Source: Fusarium oxysporum f. sp. lycopersici 4287 (lineage: Eukaryota; Ascomycota; Sordariomycetes; Hypocreales; Nectriaceae). From it: a DNA stretch of 64,000 nucleotides. Positions 44,416 to 56,495 of the stretch are shown in pieces. Position 1 is the stretch's first letter. Every line of letters starts with the position of its first letter. The notes beneath the pieces are model-generated. The model had not been told where the DNA came from, ran no database searches, and saw only the letters and a list, made by a program, of their open reading frames with translations. The translations under genes were made by a program, and so were the position numbers. The stretch is taken from contig NC_030993.1 in NCBI RefSeq assembly GCF_000149955.1, positions 3,553,453 to 3,617,452 of the forward strand, in the 5' to 3' direction.

Positions 44416-44530
44416 GATTAGATGGATCACCGGATTGTGGGCGCGGAATGACTTCCGTCGCTGAAAGGATATAAACAGGAGCCAGCGTTGCATTGTATCC
44501 AGTATTCAATGTTGGTTAAGCTTTATTGCA

Positions 44531-46540
44531 ATGGCAGATCATACTTCTCATCGTAGCTCCGACGTGGAAGCTGCGCCGAAGGAAGAGCGTGAGAAAGTCT
44601 CGAATACGGATATTCTGAGGGAGTCTTGGTCTAAGAAGGCTTTGATCGTTGCGTTTACTGGGTATGTCCCCGTTCCCTTTTATTAGTTATCTAACTCTCC
44701 TAACAAATGATGGAACAGCCTCTTCGCCACCACGTTCATAACCCAATTCCTGAAATACGCGACAAAAGTCTACGATGCATACGCTACCTCCGCCTTCCAG
44801 CGCCATTCAGCGCTTGCGACAGCCAATGTCGTGAGTACAATCATCGGTCTCGTCACGTACCCCATCATGGCAAAGTTCTCCAACGTATGTATACCATACC
44901 ACTCAACCCCAACGCTCAAACTAACTGTCCTAGGTGTTTGGTAGAGCAGAAGGTCTGACCTTCTCGATTCTCTTCCTCGTTCTATCGCAAGTAATGTACG
45001 CTGCTTGTCAAAACATCGCAACCTACATCGTAAGCCCTCCCATTCCCCTCCCTTACCCAACTAACATTACAGGCCGGCGGCATCTTCGAATCGATCGGCG
45101 ACACCGGCTACGTCATCATGCAACAGGTCTTCATCGCCGACACAACAAGCCTCATCAACCGCGGTCTCTGGACATCCCTCCCCGAGTCCTTCGCCTCGAT
45201 CCCAACGCTGTACCTCGGCTCCATTGTCGCAGACAGCGTTCTCAAGCACTCAACCTGGCGCTGGGGTTATGGAATGTGGGCTCTTATCCTGCCCTTCTGC
45301 GCAGCGCCTCTTATTATCACTTTATATGTTCTTCAGCGCCGCGCGAGAAAGGCTGGGTATAGAAGAAAGGGCGCTTGGGACGCTGCTGATAAGACGCAGC
45401 CTTTGAGCAAGAGGATTATCAACCTTATTTGGGTTGACCTCGACATTCTTGGTGCTGTGCTTCTTGTTCTGGGTCTTGGACTCACGCTTATACCGCTGTC
45501 GCTTACGGGCGCGAGGAATAGTGACCGTTGGGATCAGGGAAGCTATATCGCCATGCTCGTCATTGGCGTTGTCGTCGTCGGCGTGTTCTTCGTCTGGGAT
45601 ACAAAGTTTGCAAAGGTTCCATTTGTTCCTTTCCGCATGATCAAGGAGCGAACTGTCGTTGCGGCTTGCGTTCTATCCATGTTGGACTTTTTCCATTATT
45701 CTTGTTTTACCCTCTTCTTTCCGAGTTATCTTCAGGTCGCCGGGGGGTTCAGTCCTGGACATGCTACACGCATTGAGTAATTACCTCTCACATGTGGTTG
45801 AGATAGTGCTGACTTTGCTAGTAACGCTCTTCGTGTCGCGTTCCAGATCGCCTCGGTTCTTGTCGGTGTTTTGATGAAGTACACTAAGCGCAGCCAGATC
45901 TTTGTCTTCATTGGTGTTCCGCTTTGTGTCCTTGGTCAAGGTCTCATGATTCACTTTGTCAACATGAACGGAGGTCACGCCAATGAAGCTTCTTTCATCA
46001 CAGCCAAGACTCTTGTCGGTGTTGGTCGTGCATTTTATCAGACCGCCGCTCAAGTCTCCATCCAGGCCCTCGTCGCTAAGGAAGACGTCCCCGTCGTGAC
46101 GGGCGTTTACTACGCAGCCATGAACTTTGGTGGAGCCGTTGGTACAAGGTTAGTCCATCCCCCCCTTTCAATCAATCATTACTAACAATCACAGCGTCGG
46201 CGGCGCTATCTGGAACAATATCCTCCCCCAGAAACTCACAAAATATCTCCCCGAACAAGCCAAGCCCAACGCCTTCAAGATCTACAAGTCCATCGTCGTC
46301 GCTCAGAAATTCGCCAAGGGTACGCCTGTGCGCGCAGCTATTGACCAAGCATATCGCGAGACACAACGACTTCTCGCTATCGCCGCGACGTGCTCTCTGG
46401 CGCCGATGCTCATTGTTATGTTTGCGCTCAAGGCTGTTGATCTAACAAAGGTTGATGAGGCGAAGATTGAGGAGAACAAGTCTACTGATGGGGAGGTCGA
46501 ACCGGCTGTTATGAGGGAGAATGTGCAGGTGAAGAACTAG
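44531..46540 (+). CDS. Siderophore-iron transporter, MFS family (Sit/Mir type), 589 aa
   Basis: Proton symporter that imports ferric siderophores across the plasma membrane; 14 hydrophobic segments. Six exons; introns 44662-44718, 44885-44933, 45030-45072, 45777-45821 and 46149-46194. Family-typical segments: FLKYATKVYDAYATSAFQRH (the YATSAF.xHS motif after helix 1), AAGGIFESIGDTGYVIMQQV.IADTTSLINRGLW, HSTWRWGYGMW and PVVTGVYYAAMNFGGAVG. The start ATG at 44531 precedes a charged cytosolic N-terminus. The iron-type promoter sites agree with the function. Which siderophore it carries cannot be read from sequence. Intact. Confidence 0.93.
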
Positions 46541-46849
46541 GTCTAATAGAGGAGCTGTAGAATCAATTGACGGTTGTTACTGAATTGAGTCATATTGCAT
46601 TGCGTGGACCCACTTTCAGTTAAAATTGGTGGACGCGACGCTGACCCTCTGTAGGGCGTTCACTACAGTTCAGTCAGCTGCCAGTACAGTGAACAAAGTG
46701 CAACGAGATTTATCATTTCTTCAATCCACTCGGTTCAAATCTCGCGCTTGCTACATCGAATGAAGAATTAATCCATTATTCTGCCATTACGCGCTCTCAC
46801 TAATGAACTGCCTACAACCGATATCGCTTCGCAGCATTGCAACCTACAA
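46541..46849. other. Convergent intergenic region
   Basis: About 310 bp between converging genes; nothing recognised. Confidence 0.5.
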
Positions 46850-49008
46850 CTACAGCATGTAAGCCATCGCGATCAGCGACAAAACCAGACCAACCATATT
46901 ATTCCCAACCTTGACACCGGCCGAATCATCCCCTCCACTTCCACTTCCCATACTCTCCTTCTCCCAATCACTCTCATTCCACTTCGCAAAGCTCAGCTCC
47001 GGCTCCAATCTCGGCGTAAGATTAAAATCCCCTGCCGTAGCCTTCCTATCACTCGTCGTGCCATTCCAGCAATGCCTCTCAAAGCACTGCTTACATTGTT
47101 TCGGCATCTCAATATCCAATCTTCTCAACGAACCCTTTATAGCCGCACAAGCTAAGCAAGCAGGCCAATTCTCATCGACACTACCATTACCGTACGTGGC
47201 TACCTGGAATGCGTTTTCAAGAGCAATGTCGACTTGATTAGTTGTGAATTGGGTTTGGGCGTAGGAGTAGTTGGTGTAGCCTGTCCACGGGGCGTTGGGG
47301 AGCCAGAGAAGGAGGGGGGTGGAGGATGAGGCGTTGCAGCCGAAGAATGTTGGTTGGAAAGAGAGGTTTTGGGCGACGATGGTGTTTACGTCGGGGATTT
47401 GGGGGAAGGGGATGTTGCCTTGGGATGCAGTGAGGGCGGTATCTGAGATGTTAATAAGACTTTTTGCGGATGGAAGTTGAAAGCTTACTGATGAGATTGG
47501 TGCCGTTGACCCAAGAGTTGGGCGCATCAGATGATGCTTCATAAACAATGATCAAGTCAAGTTTGCGATCAGGAATGATCAGCGGACGCAAAGGATTACT
47601 CTCAAGAGTAAGACTCCCATCAACCTAAACAATCAGCATCATCTCATGATATAATTATGAAAACTTACTAAAAGAAGCTCCGAGACACCCTTCATATCCT
47701 CATTATAATCCTCAAACGGATTCGGATACGTCGCCCACAACGACTCATTGAACGTCAAGTCAAAGTACTCCGCCGTCATGTTCGTAAGCTGAACCAGTGG
47801 ATTATCATACTGATCCTTCGGGATAGGAATGTCGTTAATATCCGGGTTAACCTTCTGTCTCTTCTCCAGCCACCGCTTCGCAAAAACTGGAATTCCATAA
47901 AATGAATCGATAAACCATGCAGTGAATGCATTAGCAGTCGTGCCCTGCATGAGCGTGAGTTTATCAAAGCCCTGCACACATTCACTTTTATTCTGCGGTC
48001 TTCCCTCTGACATGGAAGTACCGAGGAATTTCGTCTGGATAAACGCCTGAACGCGACCACCAACCCAACTTCCAAACTCGAAAGGTGTAACTTCATACGC
48101 GGTCAAGTTGAAGCGTTCAGATTCGTTGAAGCCGGGATACATCAACTTTCCGATTTCGGGAGACTTTCCGGGAATGACTTCTGCGAAGCATACGATTGGC
48201 ATTGGTGCGTCGCCGAGAGTAAAGGCGGTGTTCTTGGAGGCGATGTCGGAGTAGTTGCTGTATACTTCGTCCTCGGGGAGCCAAGTTCCCCAGAATTGAC
48301 CGAATGTATCTGCGACGGAGACGGGGAAGCCGGATTCATCTTTTGCGCCCATGTTTTCGAAGATGGTTATGAAGAATGCTGTTTGATTGCCATCTGGACC
48401 GGATGAGTAATCCAGGGAGAAGTTGGAGGCCTTTTTGACACCGTCCGTTGTGGTAAAATTATTGGCGGCCCTGAAATGTTAGTATCAATTGAGACGATGG
48501 TGGAATAAACTTACAGGAGAGAAACGGTGACAGCGCCTCCGCCGGATAGGCCAGTGATGTACGAGAAAAGCTGCGTCAACCCGCCCGTCCTCGCAGCCCT
48601 CGCGATAGCAGACCGAGCATCAAACGCCTGCCAGACTCCCAGTCCTCCAAGGCCAGACTGTGTGCCTCCGCCCGAGACAGAGAGCCCAACGATGGGAACA
48701 TCGTCACTCTTGAGCTTGTTTATATAGTTTGTGACGTTGAAGTTTGCGATGTTGGCGAGTTTGAGGTAATCTTCGAGATTGGGAATTATTTGCTTAGCGC
48801 GCTGTTCGCGCCATGATGACTCTTCATCGGATAGGCCCTGGCTATGTTAGAGATAGTGGTGAAGAGGGATAGGGATGGGTACATCTGATGCTTTGCGGAT
48901 CTTGAGGGAGGAGGGACATGTCGTGTAGACTGGGGCGTAGGGATCAGCTCCACTTTGGGCGAGGGTGAAGCTGAAGAGCGAAGTGAGAAGCAATAAATCG
49001 CGAAACAT
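46850..49008 (-). CDS. Secreted lysophospholipase (phospholipase B family), 659 aa, probably GPI-anchored
   Basis: Cleaves acyl chains from (lyso)phospholipids at the cell surface. The start at 49008 opens a signal peptide (MFRDLLLLTSLFSFTLA). Introns: 48838-48882, 48471-48514, 47625-47668 and 47443-47488. The nucleophile elbow is GLSVSGGG (Ser 97), followed by AFDARSA and ITGLSGGG. The catalytic Asp is expected in the VDGG.. region; here it reads VDGSLTLESNPLRPL (Asp about 419), where many relatives have DGGE. There are many N-glycosylation sequons and a Cys-rich segment near the end (WPACLACAAIKG, CKQCFERHCW). The last 20 residues are hydrophobic (MVGLVLSLIAMAYML) after small residues, fitting a GPI signal. 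Confidence 0.93.
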
Positions 49009-49584
49009 GTTGCAGGCTCTTTCAAAACGAACTACTTCTTCACAATCTGTGATGAATAAAAAATTATTTTATTAGCGAAATTAAAAAGAGCAGCAGCCGT
49101 TCATATTATTACTCTTCAACATGGACATTCCCATGTGAGCTACATGCCGATATCCGACATCCCTCGCCCCAAGCTATCTTAGCTCATGTCAGCGCAAACT
49201 TCCACCACAGAACTCAATGGCTTATTCCAGCCAACCCGATCCCCAGAATCCACGACTGTTTAATTATTAGCCTCTCGGGACCGAATGCGAACCGTCGAGA
49301 TCTAAACTACGAGGCTTGGCGGAGGAATGCAAGCCGAAGTAATTCGGATTTGGTGGCTTATCGCCCCAGTCTCGGAGCGAAAATGAGGAGTGAGTTTTGA
49401 CTACTGTAGCTACGGCGCTCAAAAAATAACTTTTATCTATTCCTTCTATGGTAATTAATTCGATCTAAGTTTCTACGCTGCGTAGATCTAGATTTCCCCG
49501 CGTCTAGATCCCGGAGCTGTTTTTTCGTAGAGATCATCATTCCCGGTATGTCTATCCGTGATTTTATCTAAGCCATGTCTTGAT
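49009..49584. other. Intergenic region
   Basis: About 580 bp: promoter of the phospholipase gene and 3' end of the MFS gene. Contains GTAGATCTAGAT and CTAGATCCC repeats near 49480-49510 but no gene. Confidence 0.5.
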
Positions 49585-51192
49585 CTACGCCTTCCAATTC
49601 TTGCTAAATCGAGCAACAAGGAGAACTAAGCCACCAGCGAGCATTGAGAAACAAGTAACTTTGACCAGTCAGTGGAGATTCAAGTGAAGGTGGAGTGATA
49701 TACTTACTAACGGTGAAGCCCCAGCCTACGCCGATGCCGTCAATCATGGGGACGACGCCTCCAACGCTCATTGCGCCGAAACTGTACTGGATAACGTATT
49801 TTCCTGTAATGACTGCTGTTCTATGTGCTGGTCGAACCTCTGAAGACTATTAGTTGCGTTTCTCTGTCAAGGTTAATTGACTAACCAGCTGCATATGTAT
49901 TCAACCCACTAAATGACGCCATGAGTCCAAACCCTTGGATAAACGCACTCACAATCGGCAACGCCATACCACCAAGTCTATGATAAACACTCCATCCGTA
50001 AAGAAGGGTTCCGAGAGGTAGAATGACAAGAACACTGACTAGACTGCTGTTCAAGCGATCTTCAGGAATTCTCTGCCCGTTTCGCTTTCGCATGTATCTC
50101 TTGACGACTACGTCGGAGATTTTACCGCCAACGGTACTTCCGACGAGAAATCCAGCGCCCGGCGCGAGATAGAAAAGACCGCTTGCGAGAGGGGATGTGA
50201 GATTGAAGCGAGGGTTTATGACGCGGCGAATGGAGGAGAGGAGACCGTATTGGTTGAAGCCGAGGAGACCGCAGGCGATGTTCTGTTATGTCAGTGTTGC
50301 ACTTGTTCAACTGGGGAAGAAAAAAACTTACAGCGAGGATAACCTTGGGATATTTGAATTGGCAGAAGACGTGCATCGGATTGAATGTCCGAAGGATCTC
50401 CTTGGCGGTTCGAGGACGTGTCGTCTCAGCCAACTTGGGATTCTCAACTTCACTGGCTTTCGGGATGAACAGAAGAGAAAGAATGAGTCCAAAGAGACAC
50501 ATGCCGGCTTCAACGCCATAGATGACTCGCCAGCTGGTGAATGTTGCGATGATACTACCGAGAAGAGGTGCTGTAGATCTGAGTACCAACTCATGTCAAG
50601 GAGGTCGGATAGGCTTACCGATTGAATTGAACGACACGCAACTCCCCAGAAAGAACCCAACAGCAGTCCCACGAGACGTCTACAACCGTCAGTAAACAAC
50701 TTTCAACCATCAAGACATACTCACAGGATCAAAGATATCCGCCAGAATAGTCTGCCCAGCAACCAAAAAGAACGGCCCCGTATTGCCTCCCAAAATCCAA
50801 AGCGTCGCAAACCCAGCTAAATTCGGCACAGTTGCGCACCCAATCGCACAAACACAAAGGACAGCATTCGCGGCAAGATACGCAGACTTGCGTCCAATAA
50901 TCGTACTAATCGGCAACCAAATCAACCCCGACAACGCCTGTGCTACAAAGACACCAGCATTGATGGTGGTGATGGTAGTTACGGGTATGTTGAGATCAGA
51001 AGCTACTTCGATGGTGGCGGGCATTATGGCGGTGCTCCAGAATGTCATGGGGAGCGGCATCCAGCATACCACGAAGAGGATCACCCATTTTCGCCAGGTG
51101 GGGATTTGGGCGACGTCGTCGTCTATTGCACCGATTGGCGGTAATGGCGTCTCTGGGGAGCCTGTGAGGGCTGTTTTTGGTTCAGTGGTCAT
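49585..51192 (-). CDS. MFS transporter, DHA1-like, 456 aa
   Basis: Probable proton-driven exporter with about 12 helices. The start is placed at MTTEPKTALTG (51192). Six exons; introns 50680-50724, 50571-50618, 50283-50331, 49840-49885 and 49659-49707; all phases agree and the last exon ends VARFSKNWKA. Typical segments: WVILFVVCWMPLPMTFWSTAI, NAGVFVAQALSGLIWLPISTIIGRK (motif A region), GPFFLVAGQTILADIFDPTSRGTAVG and GSIIATFTSWRVIYG (motif C region). A long cytosolic loop lies between helices 6 and 7. It is divergent from the Zn2Cys6 regulator gene at 51725, which is its most likely regulator. Substrate unknown. Confidence 0.9.
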
Positions 51193-51724
51193 AGTGAATA
51201 AACGAATGGATTTATACAACGAAAAAGCTAGTAACGAGGCGTAACTTAATTAACACAAAGGTGAATGAAACGAACGTCGGATTAATCCATTGAAGCTGCA
51301 ATACAAATATTTACTGAAAAGAGTTTTCTTCACCTTCTCAATCAGGTATTTAAAACCCCCCAATTCCTTGCATCTTGGCTCACTTATAGTGGACCGCTAT
51401 GACTTTCTCCAGCGGTGTCGGATGTCAATCGCCTTGACCCGTCTTATTCCCACTCACCTCTCTCGGCGCCAACTCCCCAAACTACCGAAAAGCATACTTT
51501 TCTGCCGAGGTTAACGCTGAGTCAGCGCGGGAAAGTTAAAATTCTCGCCGATTTTTGTCGGCGTCATTGAACCGAGTTTCACTTCTCTATTCTTGGGGAG
51601 TCACACGACACCAGCTGGTAATCGGTAACTCGGCTATCCAATCAGGAAGATATCGGGTGGGTTTGTGAGATAAGACTGTGTTACTTGGCCTTGAAGATCA
51701 CCTGTCGGTACAAGGTTTGAGACA
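51193..51724. promoter_or_regulatory. Shared divergent promoter of the MFS and Zn2Cys6 regulator genes
   Basis: 532 bp between two divergent ATGs. Contains the palindrome described at 51546-51563, and several lone CGG/CCG triplets. Confidence 0.6.
51546..51563. promoter_or_regulatory. CCG-N8-CGG palindrome, candidate Zn2Cys6 operator
   Basis: CGCCGA, six bases, TCGGCG: a perfect 6-bp dyad with CCG and CGG triplets 8 nt apart. Dimeric Zn2Cys6 proteins bind paired CGG triplets, so this is a candidate site for the adjacent regulator (inference). Confidence 0.5.
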
Positions 51725-53894
51725 ATGGCTGATCATCAGAGTGACTCGGACAAGGAGGATGTTGGGTCTTCGACGCTTACGCCGTTGAGTCCGGGGAAAC
51801 GACAGCGCAAGACGAAATCTACAGCGTAAGAGTCTTTGATTTACTTGGAATATATTTTTTGCGGATTGACTAATTGAATTGGTTCAGCTGTCGGCGATGT
51901 CATGCCAGAAAAGTCAAATGCTCAGGCGGCCAGCCCTGTGAAAACTGCCGTCAAGCAAGCAAAGGCGCCGAATGTTCTTATCCCCGTAAGAACCGTCTCG
52001 TCAAAGTCAGCCAACAGTAAGATCCTCTCTCTTTATCCTCAGTATCCCCATGTTTATCAATTGGTCCAGATACATTGACGATCTCATCGCCGAGAACCAG
52101 CGTCTTCGTCAAGATGACGCTAAACCTCGGCCTGAGCCAACCATCCCCGACGTCTCAATCTCACAGAGCACCGAGACGTCCTCGTCCCTACAGGGTACAC
52201 TCCTCGAAGAACGACCCTGGTTTTTTGACATGAATGTTCTTCACACCCCCGTCCTCATCGGCGAAGCTTCCGACGCTGCGTTTGCGACGCGCTTTAGGCA
52301 GGCTATTTCTGAACCGGGGCATAGCCACATACCCCGGGTGAATTATGCACCGGACGAGAGGTTGCTGGCTCTTTCGGATGAAGATTGTCCGTGGCCTATA
52401 CCCTCTAGGGCACGGTTGCTTGTTAATGTCGCATTGAAGTATGTTAGTCGGAATTACTACATTGTGAGAAAGAGTCAGATCTTGGAGGGGTTAGAGCAGA
52501 CGATTCTTAATCCTAACTCGGCGGATTCGTTGCTGAGGAGTAAATTATGGGTTCTGTTTGCGATTGGGGAGATGTACTCTACGCGTACGGCGGCCAAGGA
52601 TAGGAACTTTCCTGGTATGGCATATTTTGCAAGGGCGACTCGCATTCTTCGAATCATTAGCGAAAGACCTCGCATTGATGCCATTGAGATTCGTCTTCTT
52701 CTTGTAAGTCTCTCCCTTCTTCATAGAAGCAAGCTAACAATCTAGTCTTTTTATTCCCTCGCTCTTAACCGCCGCTATACAGCATACGCCCTCGCCGGCT
52801 CATCAGTCCGTCTCTCCGTCGTAATGGGTCTTCACCTCAACGTCCCCGAATCCCAACTCCGCGACACCGGCGCACGAGAACACAGAAATCGCGTATGGTG
52901 GACTGCATATAGTTTCGATCGGATGTGGGCTTCTCGTCTTGGCCATCCTGTCGCTATTCAAGATGACGACATCGAAGTTGATCTTCCTACTGATCCAGTC
53001 TTGGATACGCCATCGGATGACTTTGCTGACTCATCGTATTTCATCGCGGGTCTGAGACTTGCGAGATTGGCGGCCAAGGTTATCAATGCGATTTATACGA
53101 GAAGACCACAGCAGAAAACACTGTCGCAGAGGGTTCAAGAGGCGTTGAGGGATCTGAGGGCTTTTGTGGAGGAGTTGCCGCCTCATCTACACATTGAACC
53201 AACTGATGCCCCAGAACCAAGTCCAAAGCCTCTCTCACTGCACTTGTACTTCAACCAAGTCGCCATCACCGCCACGCGTCCTATTCTTCTGCATGTCCTC
53301 AGGACTCACGTCTCAGCATGGGATACTCAACCTCGCACGGAGCCCCAAATTCCCGTATCAGCCATGACCCTCTCCGAAGCCTGCATCCGCTGCGCACGCC
53401 ACTCGTGCCGCCTCCTAATCGACTGCTGGATCGACGGCTCCTTCGCGACATTCGACTACTTCTACACACAATACCTCTTCTCATCCGCCACAGTCCTCGC
53501 GATATCAAGCCTAATCGACGGAAAGGAATGTCGCAGCGACAAAGAGCAGTTCGAGTCAGCAGCACAGTTTCTGCACCAACTAAAGGAGAATGGAAACTTT
53601 GCGGCGGAGGAGTTTTGTAGACATGTTGATGCTATGAAGGTTTGTATGAGGGCGCTTGAGGCGAGGAGGGGACAGTTTGTGGTGCAGGATACGGGATTGT
53701 TGGGGTTGGATGTACTAAACCCTACGGCGGGGATGGCGTTGTCGGAGCCGTCGTTGCAGGAGTTGCTGTCGCAGCCGGTTTTGGATTTGCAGTTTATTGA
53801 TGCGTCGATGTATCATGATGGGGCGCAGGGGTTGTATTGGCCTGATATTAGTCCTGAGAGTTGGAGTGCCAGCGGATGGACTCCTGGTGGGTAG
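51725..53894 (+). CDS. Zn2Cys6 transcription factor with fungal-specific TF domain, 670 aa
   Basis: Probable nuclear regulator. Four exons; introns 51826-51887, 52017-52069 and 52704-52745. The zinc cluster is CRRCHARKVKC...CENCRQASKGAEC (Cys 35, 38, 45, 51, 54, 63), split by intron 1 just before the first Cys. It is followed by a basic linker (PRKNRLVKVSQQ) and a short coiled segment (YIDDLIAENQRLRQ) for dimerisation. The fungal TF domain spans about 180-500, with YFARATRILRI, SSVRLSVVMGLHLN and the RNRVWWTAYSFDRMWASRLGHPVAI core. The C-terminus is acidic and hydrophobic, possibly activating. Divergent with the MFS gene. Confidence 0.93.
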
Positions 53895-54671
53895 AACTTG
53901 GAGACGCAGTATCTGACTAGCTAGTATTGAACTATTATTCGTCGTCTCTTATCTGGCCTCTTATTTATGCTTCTTGAAAAATCGTATGTCGTGAAGAGCA
54001 TCTTGACGCTTCCAAAAGTGGCTTAGTGCGAATACCTTTCTGTAGCTACAGTCTATGATATATCCATGAATTCGTGTAGACCAGCTCGATTGCATAAACA
54101 GCAACATGCGAACCTTGCAATATCTTCTAGAGTGTCGCATCCAGTCGAGCAGAATTGTCACCATCATTTGTCCATAAGTACAGTGCCAAGACTTGCCATT
54201 TATCTCTTTGACTGCTCAAGTCGAACAATGTTCTTGAACAGCTCACAGAGTATGAATCATGAACAACGTTTCAGGTTTAGGCTCTCTGGCACTGTGAATC
54301 CTATGTTCTGTTGGACTGACAGCTCGTTCGCCCTTGTCCTGGCAGTTCCTTTCAGCTGGTAGCGCGGCAGGCTGAACAAGACCGCCAGTCACCATAGACC
54401 AACGACGAACAGACTGTTGTTCTCGTTGACACTGGCATTGTTTGCTACCACTGCGAAATGAACTGCGAGAATGTTCACCGTCAGTCTCCCAATAAATGCT
54501 TCTCTTCCTTGTTGTTGATCCAGTTCTCTTCTTTCCTCCTCACCAACCTCACAACATCTCGACCTTGGTCTTCACATCAACTCAACCATTAACAACTACC
54601 AACAACTCGCAACCTCACCTTCATACACCAAATCAACTCACACAACAATCATACCCCTCACAACCGACCAC
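53895..54671. other. Intergenic region
   Basis: About 780 bp. The last 200 bp are C/A-rich with CAAC and TCAC repeats, a typical 5' leader of a strongly expressed fungal gene. No gene seen. Confidence 0.5.
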
Positions 54672-55658
54672 ATGTCTTCCTTTTCCACTGCCTACCCCAC
54701 TGATGGTGAGGTGATCGACATTGGTGGTTCATCCATCAACCTCACCTTCGTGGACGACCAACTCCCCAAGGCCTTCCTTGGCAAGGGTGACTTCCCCAAG
54801 GAAGTCGCCTACACTTCTGGCATGGAGAAGTGGAATGCAATTGCCGACAAGTCGTACCAGACTTCGGACGAGATGGCTATTATCAAGGCTACTGCCAAGC
54901 AAGTTGTTCAGCAACTCAAGTCTGGAACTCACATCATCGATCTCGGTGCTGCCAACAGCAAGAAGTTTGAACCTTATGTTCACGAATTCATCTCCCAGGG
55001 CAAGGAGTGCGTTTATGTCGCTCTTGACCTGTCTCACGCCTCTCTTGTCGAGCACATCGCCAAGGCCAAGGCTACATTCCCTGGTGTCAAGTGTATTGGT
55101 CTTTGGGGCTCTTTCGAACAGGGCGACATCTATTTCAACAAGACCCGCCCTACTGCCCGCCTTTTCCTGTCTCTCGGCAGCATCTTCTACAACGCCCCCG
55201 ACTCTATGGCCAAGGATCGTTGTGTCGAGTTTAAGCTCCACATGACCCCTGTCGATCGTCTCATTGTCGGCCAGGACGGTCCTACCGGCGCTGAAGCCAG
55301 CCAGACCCATGCTGCCTACAACACCGTCGAGTATGACGCCTTTTTCACCACCTACCTCCAAGGTCTTCAAGATCACGCTGGTATTGTCGGTGCTAACCCC
55401 AAGACTGCTTGGACTGTTGAGAGCGAGCTCAACAAAGCGATGCATTACTTCGATGTCACTGCCAACCACGAAATGCAGTGCACCAAGTTCAACATCAACG
55501 TCCCCGCCGGCACTGTCTTCCAAATGTTCAAGTCTTGGAAGCGTTATGAGGCTGAGATCCACGAGCTTACCAACGAGGTTGGTCTCAACATCGAGACTCT
55601 TGGCAAGGCTGAGAATTCGGGTATGCGTCAATACCTCATCAAGACTGCTGAGAACTAA
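54672..55658 (+). CDS. EgtD/EasF-like SAM-dependent methyltransferase (histidine-specific methyltransferase family), 328 aa
   Basis: Single-exon stand-alone methyltransferase. Family segments: AYTSGMEKWNAIADKSYQTSDEMAII at about 46-71; the SAM-binding HIIDLGAANSKKFEPYV at about 87-103; VYVALDLSHASLV; and RLFLSLGSIFYNAPD. The length fits the methyltransferase module alone: fungal Egt1 (ergothioneine) carries an extra sulfoxide-synthase part, whereas EasF/FgaMT (N-methyltransferases of ergot alkaloid pathways) are stand-alone. No prenyltransferase or other alkaloid gene is visible in the window, so the amino-group substrate is unknown. Start by first ATG in a good context (CCACATGTC). Confidence 0.88.
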   Translation: MSSFSTAYPTDGEVIDIGGSSINLTFVDDQLPKAFLGKGDFPKEVAYTSGMEKWNAIADKSYQTSDEMAIIKATAKQVVQQLKSGTHIIDLGAANSKKFEPYVHEFISQGKECVYVALDLSHASLVEHIAKAKATFPGVKCIGLWGSFEQGDIYFNKTRPTARLFLSLGSIFYNAPDSMAKDRCVEFKLHMTPVDRLIVGQDGPTGAEASQTHAAYNTVEYDAFFTTYLQGLQDHAGIVGANPKTAWTVESELNKAMHYFDVTANHEMQCTKFNINVPAGTVFQMFKSWKRYEAEIHELTNEVGLNIETLGKAENSGMRQYLIKTAEN

Positions 55659-55716
55659 ATCCACTGCACGCTGTGATGTCTCCCTTCTGTCGTCGGTTTT
55701 TCGGAGTTTGATAAAA

Positions 55717-55856
55717 GTTGTCTGAGCTTGGAAGTGCCAGACCGAGTGCGCGAGTAGACGGAAAAGTCCCCCACTCATGGTTGTTTTTGTTTTTGTTTAT
55801 CTCTTGACTTGGTAGAGTCTTGGGAAGGATTTGTCTGAGCTAGGAATGCCGGACCC
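55717..55856. repeat. Imperfect direct repeat, two copies about 113 bp apart
   Basis: TTGTCTGAGCTTGGAAGTGCC at 55718 and TTGTCTGAGCTAGGAATGCC at 55831, each followed by a GAC-type end. Both lie in the 3' region of the methyltransferase gene. Confidence 0.6.
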
Positions 55857-56142
55857 CCAGTGACGGAGATCCTGGGAATTGCGATACACAGGACGGAATA
55901 GATTAGATTTCTAGATTAAGGATACATCGGTCTTCTGTCAAACCTTTTTGCATTTGTAAAGTGATACTCATACGTCTCGCGCTGTCTGGGGCTAAATTCT
56001 GTTGATACTGACTCGACAGTTGTGTCATGATCTTGACGTGCACAAATGAAGCTCAGATGGGAGACTAATCATTGTTTCTTGGAAGTCTAACTTGGTGCCT
56101 CCCTACTATCCTACACTATACTGACGACTCTTGTTCTACCTT

Positions 56143-56495
56143 NNNNNNNNNNNNNNNNNNNNNNNNNNNNNNNNNNNNNNNNNNNNNNNNNNNNNNNNNN
56201 NNNNNNNNNNNNNNNNNNNNNNNNNNNNNNNNNNNNNNNNNNNNNNNNNNNNNNNNNNNNNNNNNNNNNNNNNNNNNNNNNNNNNNNNNNNNNNNNNNNN
56301 NNNNNNNNNNNNNNNNNNNNNNNNNNNNNNNNNNNNNNNNNNNNNNNNNNNNNNNNNNNNNNNNNNNNNNNNNNNNNNNNNNNNNNNNNNNNNNNNNNNN
56401 NNNNNNNNNNNNNNNNNNNNNNNNNNNNNNNNNNNNNNNNNNNNNNNNNNNNNNNNNNNNNNNNNNNNNNNNNNNNNNNNNNNNNNNNNNNNNNN
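56143..56495. other. Assembly gap (353 N)
   Basis: Run of N; the true sequence and length are unknown. Confidence 0.99.

Larger units (their letters stand above)
43508..44530. other. Intergenic region, promoter of the siderophore transporter gene
   Basis: About 1 kb. No gene. Holds two GATA-type iron-regulatory sites (listed separately), a CCAAT box at 44381, and CACGCGATGT twice (44362 and 44391). Confidence 0.55.

Noticed and set aside
54729..55778. A 349-residue open frame on the minus strand opposite the methyltransferase gene
   Set aside because: It is the codon-usage shadow of a strongly biased plus-strand gene; no family resemblance.
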